Below are positions 8,997 to 17,810 of a stretch of DNA of 64,000 nucleotides, piece after piece. Source of the DNA: Streptomyces sp. Root431 (GTDB lineage: Bacteria > Actinomycetota > Actinomycetes > Streptomycetales > Streptomycetaceae); assembly GCF_001426585.1 (NCBI RefSeq), contig NZ_LMEI01000012.1, positions 54,962-118,961 of the forward strand, given 5' to 3'. Each line of letters opens with the position of its first letter. Position 1 is the first letter of the stretch. The translations under genes were made by a program, and so were the position numbers. Below the pieces are notes generated by a model that saw only the letters and a program-made list of their open reading frames with translations, had not been told where the DNA came from and made no database searches.

Positions 8997-10205
8997 TCAG
9001 GCGGTCGGTATCGGCAGCGGGCGCTTCTCCAGGGCGGCGGCCATGATCTCGGGGAAGAGATCGGGAGTGCAGGCGAAGGCGGGGACGCCGAGCGCGGCGA
9101 GCGCCGCGGCGTGGTCGCGGTCGTAGGCGGGGGCGCCCTCGTCGGAGAGGGCGAGCAGCGCGACGAACTGGACGCCGGAGGCCTTCATCGCCGCGACCCG
9201 CTTCAGCATCTCGTCGCGGATGCCCCCCTCGTACAGGTCGCTGATGAGGACGACCACGGTGTCGGCGGGGCGGCCGATCTTCGCCTGGCAGTGGGCGAGG
9301 GCGCGGTTGATGTCGGTGCCGCCCCCGAGCTGGGTGCCGAAGAGGACGTCGACCGGGTCGTCGAGCCGGTCGGTCAGGTCGACGACGGCCGTGTCGAAGA
9401 CGACGAGCCGGGTGGCGATCGACCGCATGGAGGCGAGCACCGCGCCGAAGACCGAGGCGTAGACGACGGAGGCCGCCATGGAGCCGGACTGGTCGATGCA
9501 GAGCACGACCTCCTTCCGCACGGCGCGGGAGGAGCGGCCGTGGCCGACGAGCCGCTCGGGGACGACAGTGCGGTGCTCGGGCAGGTAGTTCTTGAGGTTG
9601 GCGCGGATGGTGCGGTCCCAGTCGATGTCCCGGTGCCGGGGGCGGCTGATCCGGGCCGAGCGGTCGAGGGCGCCGGTGAGGGTGGCGCGGGTGCGGGTCG
9701 CGAGGCGCTTCTCCAGGTCGTCGACGACCTTCCGCACGACGGCCCGCGCGGTCTCCCTGGTGGTCTCCGGCATGGCCTTGTTGAGGGAGAGGAGGGTGCC
9801 GACGAGGTGGACGTCGGCCTCGACGGCGTCGAGCATCTCCGGCTCCAGGAGGAGCGTGGCGAGGCCGAGCCGGTCGATGGCGTCGCGCTGCATGACCTGG
9901 ACGACGGAGCTGGGGAAGTACGTCCGGATGTCGCCGAGCCAGCGGGCGACGGAGGGCGCGGAGCCGCCGAGCCCGCCCGAGCGGTCCCTTCCCTTGGCGT
10001 CGGGCCTGCTCTCGCGGCCGTAGAGCGCGGTGAGGGCGCCGTCCATGGCGGCATCGGTGCCGGTGAGCGCGCGGCCGGTGCCGTCGGCTTCCCCGCCGCC
10101 CAGGACCAGCCGCCAGCGGCGCAGCCGCTCGTCGTCGGTCGTCGTGCCGCCGTTCATGCCGGCGTTCGTGCCACCGTTCGTGCCTCCGTTCGTGCCTCCG
10201 TTCAT
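8997..10205 (-). CDS. VWA-domain protein of a MoxR/VWA/DUF5682/SWIM island (YehP-like)
   Basis: This 402-residue cytoplasmic protein has a C-terminal von Willebrand A domain. The metal-ion-dependent adhesion site is complete: D238-Q-S-G-S-M, then LGGGTDINRAL, then LISDLYEGG. The N-terminal 235 residues are helical and specific to this family (LGDIRTYFPSSVVQVMQRDAIDRLGL). VWA proteins paired with MoxR ATPases usually act as substrate or co-chaperone adaptors. The ATG at 10205 overlaps the DUF5682 stop (ATGA), so it is co-translated as the last gene of the operon. The extreme N-terminus has four GGTN repeats encoded by 12-base DNA repeats, so the true start could be the internal Met 17. Confidence 0.93.
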   Translation of the reverse strand: MNGGTNGGTNGGTNAGMNGGTTTDDERLRRWRLVLGGGEADGTGRALTGTDAAMDGALTALYGRESRPDAKGRDRSGGLGGSAPSVARWLGDIRTYFPSSVVQVMQRDAIDRLGLATLLLEPEMLDAVEADVHLVGTLLSLNKAMPETTRETARAVVRKVVDDLEKRLATRTRATLTGALDRSARISRPRHRDIDWDRTIRANLKNYLPEHRTVVPERLVGHGRSSRAVRKEVVLCIDQSGSMAASVVYASVFGAVLASMRSIATRLVVFDTAVVDLTDRLDDPVDVLFGTQLGGGTDINRALAHCQAKIGRPADTVVVLISDLYEGGIRDEMLKRVAAMKASGVQFVALLALSDEGAPAYDRDHAAALAALGVPAFACTPDLFPEIMAAALEKRPLPIPTA

Positions 10206-12541
10206 GCCGTGACCTCCGTGCCGAGGATGAGGTGAAGGAGCGGGAGGACGGCGTCCGCCCGCTCCCGGTCGAGTGCGGCGGCGAAGCCCGGGACGCCACC
10301 GGGCGTCGCGCGGCCGGGCCCGTCGGGCTGCGGGCCGCGCGCGACGAGCTCGCCGAGGGTGCGGCGGACACCGGGCTCGTACGCGGAGAAGGTGCGGCGC
10401 AGCAGCGGCAGGACGTCGGTGAAGGCCGCGGGCGGTACGGAGGTGAGCCAGGTGTCGATCAGGCCGAGGAGCCGCTCGTCGTGGACGAGGAGCAGTCCGC
10501 CACCGGAGGCTCCGCCGGCGAAGCCCTCGATCCAGGCGGCGGCGTCCTGGGGCGGGGCGCCGGGCGAGAGGGCGCGGCTCATGAGCGGCGCGGCCTCGTC
10601 CTCGGTGATCCGTCCGTCGTCGAGGAGCAGGCGGGCGGCCCGGCCGCGCAGGACGCCGGGGACGCGGTCGCGCCGGGCGAGCCGGTGCAGGACGCCCGCC
10701 CAGCGGTCGGCGGGCCGTGCGGTGTCCGGCAGCAGGACGAGCGCCTGGTGGACCTCGTCGATCCGGTCGCGCATGGCGGTGGCGGCGTCGGCGTCGAGCC
10801 CCGCGCAGGCGGGTGGCAGGCCGACGCAGATCCGCTCGGCGAGCCCGGCGGCGACCTCGGCGAGGGCGGCGGTGTCGGTGCCGCGGACGTCGCCGTAGCG
10901 CAGGGAGCGGGCCAGGGCCGGGAGGGCCTGGGCGAGGTGGGTGACGTCGGTGTCGAGGGCGGCGCGGTCGGCGAGGGCCCGCATCACGACGGGCAGGGCG
11001 TCGGCGAGTCCGGCGAGGAGGCACTGCTCGGCGAGGGCGGTGATGTCGGCGAGGGCGGTCGCGGCGAGGGCGCGGGACTCGGCCTTGGCGGTGGCGGCGG
11101 CCTCGACGGTGGTGCCCCAGACTCCGGCCTCGGCGACCTGGACGTGCAGCTCGGGCTCCCAGCGCAGCCGCCAGGTCTCCCGGAAGGTGCCGGTGCCGGC
11201 CCGGCCGGCGGCCGGGACGCCCCAGTCGACGCCGAGGAGTCGCAGCCGGTGCAGCAGTCGGCTGCGGGCGCCGTCGGTCTCCTTGCGGAGGTCGAGGTCG
11301 AGCTCGCGCTCCTGCGCCTCGGGCTTGAGGCGCAGGGAGCGCTGGAGGCGGCTCAGGTCGCGCTGGAGGGGTACGGCGGGGGCGCCGGCCGGGACCTCGC
11401 CGAGGACGTCGCCGACGACGAGGCGGTCGCGGACGAGGTCGAGCGGCACGTCGGAGCCCTCGCAGAGGACGGCGCGGACGGCGTCCGTGGTCTCGTCGAG
11501 TCCGGGGTGCGGGCGGCCGCGCAGGGCGGCGAGGGTCTCGGCGAGCCGGACGGCCTCGATGACGTGGGCGGTGGAGACGAGGTGGTCCTCCGCCCTGAGG
11601 AGTCCGGCGACCTTGGTCATCCAGCGCTCGACGGGCCGGTCGGGGGCGGTGAAGAGGTGGCCGTACCAGCCGGGTGCCTGGATGCCCGCGCCGTAGCCGG
11701 AGCGCCGGGCGAGCCTGCGGTGGGTCCAGGGGACCCAGGTGAGCTCGGTCTTCACCTTGGGCAGGCCCTTGAGGAGGGCGCGGTCGGCGGCGACGGTGGT
11801 CTTCCGGGTGAGGGCGGGGACGTGCCAGGCGCCGCAGACGACGGCGACCTCGTCGCCGAACTCCTTGTGGGCGGCGCGCAGCTGGAGCCGCATGTACGCC
11901 TCGCGGACGAGGTCGCGGGGGTGGCCGCCGTGTCCGTACGCCTCGCGCAGGGCGCCCATGGCCTCGGCGAGGGCCTCGAACGGCGCGGTGGGGTCGCCGT
12001 CGCGCAGTTCGACGACGTCCTCCCACCACTGCTCGGCGTCCTGGTGCCCGGCGGTCCTGGCGAGTTCGGCGAGGGGGTCGATCCGGAGCCCGGCGGCTTC
12101 GGCCCCGCCGCCGTCGGCGCCCTCGCCGTCGGACCAGGTGGGGTCGGCGGCGGCGAGGGTGTGGGTGGCGGGCAGGTCGACGAACCGGACGGCGGCGCCC
12201 CGGTCGAGGGCCCAGCGGATCGCGACCCACTCGGGCGAGAACTCGGCCATGGGCCAGAAGGCGGCCCGCCCGGGGTCGTCCACGGCGTGGGCGAGCAGGG
12301 CGACGGGCGGCCGCATGGACGGGTCCCCTGCGAGGGCGACGAGGGCGTCGGCCTCGGCGGGTCCTTCGACGAGCACGACGGCCGGCTTCTCCGCCTCCAG
12401 GGCGGCCCGCACGGCGCGGGCCGAGCCGGGCCCGTGGTGCCGCACCCCGAGCAGCAGGGGCCGCCCGCGCCGCCCGCCGTCCCCGGCCCTGATCGCGCCC
12501 CGGCCGGGGGCGGGACCCGGGGCCGTGGTGGTGGGTGTCAT
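10202..12541 (-). CDS. DUF5682 family protein (YehM-like), TraB/EreA-like N-terminal motifs
   Basis: This 779-residue protein is the largest member of the minus-strand operon. The first 250 residues show a motif series familiar from TraB/PrgY, ChaN, EreA and TIKI hydrolases: LLLGVRHHGPGSAR (H35-H36), VVLVEGP (E59), REAYM (E214) and VVCGAWHVPAL (H240). This suggests a metal-binding hydrolase-like fold and is an inference. The remaining 500 residues are helical, with many Ala/Leu-rich repeats, and may be a scaffold. It overlaps moxR upstream and the VWA gene downstream by ATGA junctions, implying fixed stoichiometry. The enzymatic activity and substrate are unknown. Confidence 0.9.
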   Translation of the reverse strand: MTPTTTAPGPAPGRGAIRAGDGGRRGRPLLLGVRHHGPGSARAVRAALEAEKPAVVLVEGPAEADALVALAGDPSMRPPVALLAHAVDDPGRAAFWPMAEFSPEWVAIRWALDRGAAVRFVDLPATHTLAAADPTWSDGEGADGGGAEAAGLRIDPLAELARTAGHQDAEQWWEDVVELRDGDPTAPFEALAEAMGALREAYGHGGHPRDLVREAYMRLQLRAAHKEFGDEVAVVCGAWHVPALTRKTTVAADRALLKGLPKVKTELTWVPWTHRRLARRSGYGAGIQAPGWYGHLFTAPDRPVERWMTKVAGLLRAEDHLVSTAHVIEAVRLAETLAALRGRPHPGLDETTDAVRAVLCEGSDVPLDLVRDRLVVGDVLGEVPAGAPAVPLQRDLSRLQRSLRLKPEAQERELDLDLRKETDGARSRLLHRLRLLGVDWGVPAAGRAGTGTFRETWRLRWEPELHVQVAEAGVWGTTVEAAATAKAESRALAATALADITALAEQCLLAGLADALPVVMRALADRAALDTDVTHLAQALPALARSLRYGDVRGTDTAALAEVAAGLAERICVGLPPACAGLDADAATAMRDRIDEVHQALVLLPDTARPADRWAGVLHRLARRDRVPGVLRGRAARLLLDDGRITEDEAAPLMSRALSPGAPPQDAAAWIEGFAGGASGGGLLLVHDERLLGLIDTWLTSVPPAAFTDVLPLLRRTFSAYEPGVRRTLGELVARGPQPDGPGRATPGGVPGFAAALDRERADAVLPLLHLILGTEVTA

Positions 12542-13695
12542 GCGCTCACCTCGCGGCAGGCGCGGTAGAAGTCCTTCCAGCCGTCTCTCTCCCTGACCAC
12601 GGTCTCCAGGTACTCCTGCCAGACGACCCGGTCGGCCGCCGGGTCGCGGACGACGGCGCCGAGGATGCCGGCGGCGATGTCCCCGGGGCGCAGGACGCCG
12701 TCGCCGAAGTGGGCGGCGAGCGCGAGGCCGCCCGTGACGACGGAGATGGCCTCGGCCGTGGAGAGCGTCCCCGAGGGGGACTTGACCTTGGTCCGCCCGT
12801 CGGCGGTGACGCCGTCCCGCAGCTCGCGGAAGACGGTGACGACGCGGCGGATCTCGTCCGCTCCGGCCGGCACGGCCGGCAGGTCGAGGGAGCGCCCGAT
12901 CTGCTCGACGCGCCGGGAGACGATGTCGACCTCGGCCTCGGGGGTCGCGGGCAACGGCAGCACGACGGTGTTGAAGCGGCGGCGCAGCGCGCTGGAGAGT
13001 TCGTTGACGCCCCGGTCGCGGTCGTTGGCCGTGGCGATGAGGTTGAAGCCGGGGACGGCCTGCACCTCCTGGCCCAGTTCCGGGATCGGCAGGGTCTTCT
13101 CGGACAGGATCGTGATGAGCGTGTCCTGCACGTCGGCGGGGATGCGGGTGAGCTCCTCGACGCGGGCGGTCATGCCCCGCGCCATCGCCCGCATCACGGG
13201 GCTCGGCACGAGGGCGTCGCGGCTGGGGCCGTGGGCGAGGAGCCGCGCGTAGTTCCAGCCGTACCGGACGGCTTCCTCGGGCGTGCCCGCGGTGCCCTGG
13301 ACGAGGAGGGTGGAGTCACCGCTGACGGCGGCGGCGAGGTGCTCGGAGACCCAGGTCTTCGCGGTGCCGGGGACGCCGAGCAGGAGGAGCGCCCGGTCGG
13401 TGGCGAGTGTGGTGACGGCGACTTCGACGATGCGGCGCGGTCCCACGTACTTGGGCGTGATCACCGTCCCGTCGGGGAGCGTGCCGCCGAGGAGATAGGT
13501 GGCGACGGCCCAGGGCGAGAGGTGCCAGCGGGCGGGCCGCGGGCGGTCGTCGGCGGCGGCGAGTGCGGTGAGTTCGTCGGCGAAGGCGTGCTCGGCGTGC
13601 GGCCTCAGGGCCTCGGCGGCGGCCTCGGGCAGGCCCGGTCCGGTGTCCGTCTCGACACCGGAACCGGGCTGCGCGACAGTTTCGGGCACGGTCAT
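12538..13695 (-). CDS. MoxR-family AAA+ ATPase (YehL-like)
   Basis: This 385-residue AAA+ ATPase has Walker A GVPGTAKT at residues 107-114, a sensor-type segment FNLIATANDRDRGVNELSSALRRRFN, and a helical lid. MoxR ATPases remodel or mature protein complexes together with VWA partners. Here the partner gene is two genes downstream in the same coupled operon (moxR, DUF5682, VWA). The ATG at 13695 begins about 115 bases downstream of the MmpS-like lipoprotein gene, so the lipoprotein may be co-transcribed. About 90 residues precede the ATPase core, longer than in minimal MoxR proteins. Confidence 0.95.
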   Translation of the reverse strand: MTVPETVAQPGSGVETDTGPGLPEAAAEALRPHAEHAFADELTALAAADDRPRPARWHLSPWAVATYLLGGTLPDGTVITPKYVGPRRIVEVAVTTLATDRALLLLGVPGTAKTWVSEHLAAAVSGDSTLLVQGTAGTPEEAVRYGWNYARLLAHGPSRDALVPSPVMRAMARGMTARVEELTRIPADVQDTLITILSEKTLPIPELGQEVQAVPGFNLIATANDRDRGVNELSSALRRRFNTVVLPLPATPEAEVDIVSRRVEQIGRSLDLPAVPAGADEIRRVVTVFRELRDGVTADGRTKVKSPSGTLSTAEAISVVTGGLALAAHFGDGVLRPGDIAAGILGAVVRDPAADRVVWQEYLETVVRERDGWKDFYRACREVSA

Positions 13696-13808
13696 GGATC
13701 CCCCTCAGATCGTTCGACCTGTTGTGCGATCCACGGTGCACCATCCCACTGACAATCGGCCTTCACCGCTGGTCAGGGGCCTTGCGGGGCAGGCGGGGTG
13801 AGGGTGCG

Positions 13809-14222
13809 TCAGCCGACGACCGGGGAGACGGCCACGCAGCCGCCCGCCATCGCCTGCTCGCCCTTCGACTCCTTGATGACCTTGCCCTGGTAGACGATCT
13901 TGCAGGTGAGGCTCGCAGGGTCGAGCGAGATGGGCATGACGGCCGGCGGCATGATGCCGTGCAGCTTCACCGTCTTCTTCCACGGCACGGCCGGCTTCTT
14001 CTCCGACTCGACCTGCGGCGCCACGGCGGTGCCGTCGCCGGCGTGGAAGTCGATGGACTCGACGCTCTTGCCGCTGACCTCGTACGTGACCTCATAGGCC
14101 TCGGTGACGGACTTGTCGACCTGGTCGACGGCCTTCTCCGCGGCCTCCGAACAGGCCCCGAGGCCGAGGGCGAGCCCGGCGACGGCGAGGGCCGCGACGG
14201 CGGTACGGGTGGTGCGCTTCAT
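13809..14222 (-). CDS. MmpS-like lipoprotein
   Basis: This 137-residue protein has a lipoprotein signal: MKRTTRTAVAALAVAGLALG, then lipobox LGAC with the lipidated Cys near residue 24. The mature part has the beta-sandwich look of MmpS proteins (VTYEVSGKS, PWKKTVKLHG, LTCKIVYQGKVI, GGCVAV), with two further Cys that could form a disulfide. MmpS proteins usually pair with MmpL transporters; none is in this window. It is the first gene transcribed leftward from the divergent region shared with the SWIM gene, upstream of moxR. Whether it belongs to the MoxR island or merely neighbours it is not decided by sequence. Confidence 0.85.
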   Translation of the reverse strand: MKRTTRTAVAALAVAGLALGLGACSEAAEKAVDQVDKSVTEAYEVTYEVSGKSVESIDFHAGDGTAVAPQVESEKKPAVPWKKTVKLHGIMPPAVMPISLDPASLTCKIVYQGKVIKESKGEQAMAGGCVAVSPVVG

Positions 14223-14276
14223 GAGGTGGATCCCCCTGGTGGTGCTGATCTTGGGTCACGCGCAGAAAATCTTAAA

Positions 14277-14301
14277 GAAAGGGTAAAGTCAAATCCCTTT
14301 C
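14277..14301. promoter_or_regulatory. Inverted repeat in the divergent lipoprotein/SWIM promoter region
   Basis: GAAAGGG (14277-14283) and CCCTTTC (14295-14301) flank an 11-base AT-rich spacer in an otherwise GC-rich genome. Read leftward, the spacer contains TTGACT, a good -35 for the lipoprotein gene. Read rightward it contains TAAAGT, a possible -10 for the SWIM gene. This position suits an operator controlling both arms of the island. Confidence 0.5.
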
Positions 14302-14346
14302 CTCAGGCCAGGGGCGTTGTCAGTGGCGGCGTCTACGGTCGGTGAC

Positions 14347-15693
14347 ATGAATGCCATGGGGGTGCGCTGGACGGCTGATCAGGTGCTGGCACTGGCTCCT
14401 GACGAGGCCTCACGCAGAGCGGGGAGCAGGCTCGGCACGGCCGGGGTGTGGTCGGGCACGGGGTGCGGCGACGGGGCCGTCTGGGGCGTCTGTGCGGGCA
14501 GTGGCGGCCGGTCGTACGAGACGGTCGTCGACCTCACAGGACCCGCGTACACCTGCGCGTGCCCCAGCCGGAAGTTCCCCTGCAAGCACGCGCTGGGACT
14601 GCTGCTGCTCCACGCCTCCGACGGGACGGCGGTCGCGGAGGGCACCCCGCCGGAGTGGGCGGGACCGTGGCTCGCGAAGCGCCGGGAGCGCGCGGAAGCC
14701 CCTTCTCGGCCGGCCGGGACGGGCGCCTCCGGGGCCACCGCGGATCCCGAGGCCGCGCGCCGCAGGGCCGAGCGCAGGGCCGCCCGGATCACCGCGGGCG
14801 CGCAGGAGCTGGAGCAGCGGCTCGCCGACCTGATGCGCGGCGGCCTCGCCACGGCCGAGCAGGCCGGGTACGGCCTGTGGGAGGAGACCGCGGCCCGCAT
14901 GGTCGACGCCCAGGCGCCGGGACTCGCGGGCCGGGTCAGGGAGCTCGGCGCGATACCGGGCTCGGGCCCCGGCTGGCCCGTGCGGCTCCTGGAGGAGTGC
15001 GCCCTGACGCACCTCCTCGACCGGGCCTGGCTCGCCGCCGACCGGCTGCCCGCCGACTTCGCCGCGACCGTACGGACCCGGGTCGGCCTCACCGCCCCGG
15101 CCGACGGCGCCCCGGTGCGCGACCACTGGCTCGTCCTCGCGCAGTACGACACGGCCGACGCCCGGCTGACCACCCGGCGGGTCTGGATGTACGGCACCTC
15201 GACCGGACGGACGGCGCTCCTCCTCTCCTTCGGCGCGGCCGGCCGGGCCCCCGGTCTGGCGCTTCCCGTGGGCGCGCTCCTCGACGGCGAGCTGACCCCG
15301 CACTCCGGCGCGGGGCGGCTGCGCGCGGAGCCGGGCGAGCACTTCGTCCCGGTCGACGCCCCCGTCTCCCCGCCGCCGGGCGGACCGGTGGGCGAGGCCC
15401 TCGGCGCGTACGGGCGCGCGCTGAGCGACGACCCGTGGCTGGACTCCTGGCCCGTGACGCTCCGCCAGGTCGTCCCCACGCGGGCGGAGTACGGCTGGCA
15501 GCTCGCCGACGCGGACGGCCGCGAGGCCCTGCCGCTGACGCCCGCCGCGCAGAACCGGCCCGGACTCTGGCGCCTCGTCGCCCTCTCCGGCGGCGCCCCC
15601 CTGACCGTCTTCGGCGAGTGCGGCCACCGGGGGTTCACCCCACTCGCCGCCTGGTCGCCGGAGGCCCCGGCCGAGACGGTCCCCCTCATATGA
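14347..15693 (+). CDS. SWIM zinc-finger protein (YehQ-like)
   Basis: This 448-residue cytoplasmic protein carries a SWIM zinc finger near its N-terminus, CxCx6CxH: C70, C72, C79, H81 (CACPSRKFPCKH). SWIM fingers bind DNA or proteins. The remaining 350 residues lack a recognised fold but contain Trp-rich beta-like stretches (PVRDHWLVLAQYDTADARLTTRRVWMYG, given by its ends). The ATG at 14347 is preferred to an upstream TTG because GGTCGGTGAC precedes it; a second in-frame ATG lies at 14356. The gene is divergent from the lipoprotein-moxR operon and is followed 37 bases later by the DUF5691 gene, presumably in one transcript. Confidence 0.92.
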   Translation: MNAMGVRWTADQVLALAPDEASRRAGSRLGTAGVWSGTGCGDGAVWGVCAGSGGRSYETVVDLTGPAYTCACPSRKFPCKHALGLLLLHASDGTAVAEGTPPEWAGPWLAKRRERAEAPSRPAGTGASGATADPEAARRRAERRAARITAGAQELEQRLADLMRGGLATAEQAGYGLWEETAARMVDAQAPGLAGRVRELGAIPGSGPGWPVRLLEECALTHLLDRAWLAADRLPADFAATVRTRVGLTAPADGAPVRDHWLVLAQYDTADARLTTRRVWMYGTSTGRTALLLSFGAAGRAPGLALPVGALLDGELTPHSGAGRLRAEPGEHFVPVDAPVSPPPGGPVGEALGAYGRALSDDPWLDSWPVTLRQVVPTRAEYGWQLADADGREALPLTPAAQNRPGLWRLVALSGGAPLTVFGECGHRGFTPLAAWSPEAPAETVPLI

Positions 15694-15730
15694 CGGCCCG
15701 CCGCCTCCCCCGACCGCACGGAGGACCCCG

Positions 15731-17734
15731 ATGAACACGCGCGCGACCACGCCCGCCCCGTCCGCCACGGGCTCCGAAGGCGACCGCGACGACAGCGCCC
15801 GCGTCTGGGAGGAGCTCGTCACCTCCGCCCTGCTCGGCACGGACCGCCGCCCGCCCTCGGTCCTCGCGGCGGCGACGGTCACGGGTGTGACGGGTAAGGG
15901 CATGACGGGCCCGGGCGTGACCGACCCGAACGTGACGGGCCCGGGTGTCACGGGCCCGAGCGGGACCGGCGCGGGTGTCACGGGGCGGGGCATGACCGGC
16001 CCGAGCACGACCGGCCCAAGCCTCACCAGCCCGAGCGTGACCGGCCCGGGCGTCACGGGCCCGAGCGTGACCGGCCCGGGCGTCACGGGCCCGAGCGTGA
16101 CCGGCCCGGGCGTCACGGGCCCCGGCGTCACGGGCCCCGGCGTCACCGGCTTGGGCGGGACCGGCGCAGGCGTGACCGGCACTGGTCTGACCGGCGTGGA
16201 CCTGCCGGGGGTGCTGCTCGACGCCGCCGCGGTGCACACCGTACGGCGCAGGGCGGGGCTTCGCCCCGGGCCCGCCGCGCCACCGCTCGACCTCGCACCG
16301 GACGATCCGCGCCGGCCGCTGCCCGCGGGGGCGCGGAGGCGGCTCGACCAGCTCCTCGCCGGGCGGGCCGCGCCGTCGCCCGCCGCCGGGAGGCGCGGGG
16401 CCGCGCCCGACCTCGCCGAACTGCTGCCCCAGTGGCTGACCCTCGCCAACGAGCGCGGGTACAAGGCGCCGCCCGCCGCCCTGCCCGCCCTCCTCGACGC
16501 GGCCAGGGCCCGCACCGACCTGCGGCCCCAGGCCCTCCGGCTCGCCGGGCCGCGCGGCCTGTGGCTGGCCGGTCTCAACCCCGAGTGGCGGTTCGCGCTG
16601 CGGGGCACGGGCGCGGCCGGCCGGCTCCCGTCCCCCGGGGACGCCGAGGGCGTCAGGCTGCTGTGGGACGAGGGCCTGTTCGCGGAGCGGGTCGCGCTGC
16701 TCGCCGCCGTACGGACCGAAGACGCGGGGGCCGGTCTCGCGCTGCTCGCTTCCACCTGGCCCGCCGAGCGCGCTGAGGACCGGCTGATGTTCCTGGACTC
16801 GCTGCGGGCCGGACTCTCCGACGCGGACGAGGAGTTCCTGGAGGCGGCCCTCGCCGACCGCAGCCGCAACGTCCGCGCCACCGCGGCCGAGCTGCTCTCC
16901 GCCCTGCCCGCCTCGGCGTTCGCGGGCCGGATGGCCGGCCGGGCCGCCACCTGCGTCGGCCTGGACCGCACGGCGGAGACGCCCACGATCTCCGTCGAGG
17001 CCCCGCACGAGTGCGACGCGGCGATGCAGGGCGACGGTCTCGTGCCGACGCCGCCGGCCGGGCGGGGCGAGCGTTCCTGGTGGCTGGGCCAGCTCGTCGA
17101 GGCCGCGCCCCTCTCCTGCTGGCCCGCCCGGTTCGGCGGCCGGACCCCGGAGGAGATCGTGGCGCTGCCCGTCGCCGACGACTGGCAGGGCGAACTGCAC
17201 GCCGCCTGGTGCCGGGCGGCCGTACGGCAGCGGGACGCGTCCTGGTCCCGCGCACTGCTCGGCGCCCCCGCGATCCCGCCCGCGACGGGCCCCGGGACCT
17301 CGTCCCTGGCCGAGCGGGCGCAGCTCCTGGCGACGCTCCCCGCGGACGAACGGGCGCGCTGGGTCGCCGCCTTCGTCGCCGCCCACGGCCTGTCGGAGGC
17401 GTTCCAGCTGCTCGGCGTCTGCGCCGTGCCGTGGGCCGAGCCGCTGGGCGCCGCGGTGATCGACGCCCTCGACATCGCGCGGGACGCGGGCAGTTACCCG
17501 TGGAGCTTCAGCGGGGTGATGGGCCTCGCGGAGCGCTGTCTCGCCCCGGAGGCGGCGCGGCAGCTGGAGTCCCTGACGGCCCTGCCCGACGAGGAGGAGG
17601 ACACCGCCCCCGGCGCGGGCGGCTACTGGTCCGAGGCCTTCCAGCGCCTGGTCTCCACGCTCCGGCTGCGCGCGGCGATGCACGCCGAGCTCACCGAAAC
17701 CGGAACCGGCACCGGCACCGGCACCGGCAGCTGA
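15731..17734 (+). CDS. DUF5691 family protein with GVTGP pentapeptide repeats
   Basis: This 667-residue protein is the fifth component of the MoxR/VWA island. Residues about 25-38 (VWEELVTSALLGTDRR) and 160-660 are the DUF5691-type helical body, with one HEAT-like stretch (EFLEAALADRSRNVRATAAELLSALP). Residues about 49-156 are an insertion of pentapeptides G-V/M-T-G-P/x, collagen-like in composition and predicted disordered. A Thr-Gly run closes the C-terminus. The ATG at 15731 has GGAGG six bases upstream. It is probably co-transcribed with the SWIM gene and ends at a strong terminator. The function is unknown. Confidence 0.88.
   Translation: MNTRATTPAPSATGSEGDRDDSARVWEELVTSALLGTDRRPPSVLAAATVTGVTGKGMTGPGVTDPNVTGPGVTGPSGTGAGVTGRGMTGPSTTGPSLTSPSVTGPGVTGPSVTGPGVTGPSVTGPGVTGPGVTGPGVTGLGGTGAGVTGTGLTGVDLPGVLLDAAAVHTVRRRAGLRPGPAAPPLDLAPDDPRRPLPAGARRRLDQLLAGRAAPSPAAGRRGAAPDLAELLPQWLTLANERGYKAPPAALPALLDAARARTDLRPQALRLAGPRGLWLAGLNPEWRFALRGTGAAGRLPSPGDAEGVRLLWDEGLFAERVALLAAVRTEDAGAGLALLASTWPAERAEDRLMFLDSLRAGLSDADEEFLEAALADRSRNVRATAAELLSALPASAFAGRMAGRAATCVGLDRTAETPTISVEAPHECDAAMQGDGLVPTPPAGRGERSWWLGQLVEAAPLSCWPARFGGRTPEEIVALPVADDWQGELHAAWCRAAVRQRDASWSRALLGAPAIPPATGPGTSSLAERAQLLATLPADERARWVAAFVAAHGLSEAFQLLGVCAVPWAEPLGAAVIDALDIARDAGSYPWSFSGVMGLAERCLAPEAARQLESLTALPDEEEDTAPGAGGYWSEAFQRLVSTLRLRAAMHAELTETGTGTGTGTGS
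15877..16196 (+). repeat. In-frame 15/30-base tandem repeats (GVTGP) inside the DUF5691 gene
   Basis: About 21 copies of a 15-base unit encode Gly-Val-Thr-Gly-Pro variants. The core holds three perfect 30-base copies at 16031-16060, 16061-16090 and 16091-16120. Perfect identity of adjacent copies points to recent expansion. All units are multiples of three, so the frame is kept. Confidence 0.9.
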
Positions 17735-17760
17735 CGGGCCGACGCGGCGGCATACGGCGA

Positions 17761-17786
17761 AGGGCCCTCCCCGAAGGGAGGGCCCT
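17761..17786. terminator. Bidirectional terminator
   Basis: A perfect 11-base stem (AGGGCCCTCCC) with a CGAA tetraloop lies between the convergent DUF5691 and B12-binding protein genes. Confidence 0.85.
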
Positions 17787-17810
17787 GGCAAACGCGGTCG
17801 CGGGAGGCGG

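Noticed and set aside
15877..16196. Regular repeats resembling a CRISPR array
   Set aside because: The units are contiguous, 15 or 30 bases long, in frame with coding sequence, with no spacers and no cas genes nearby.
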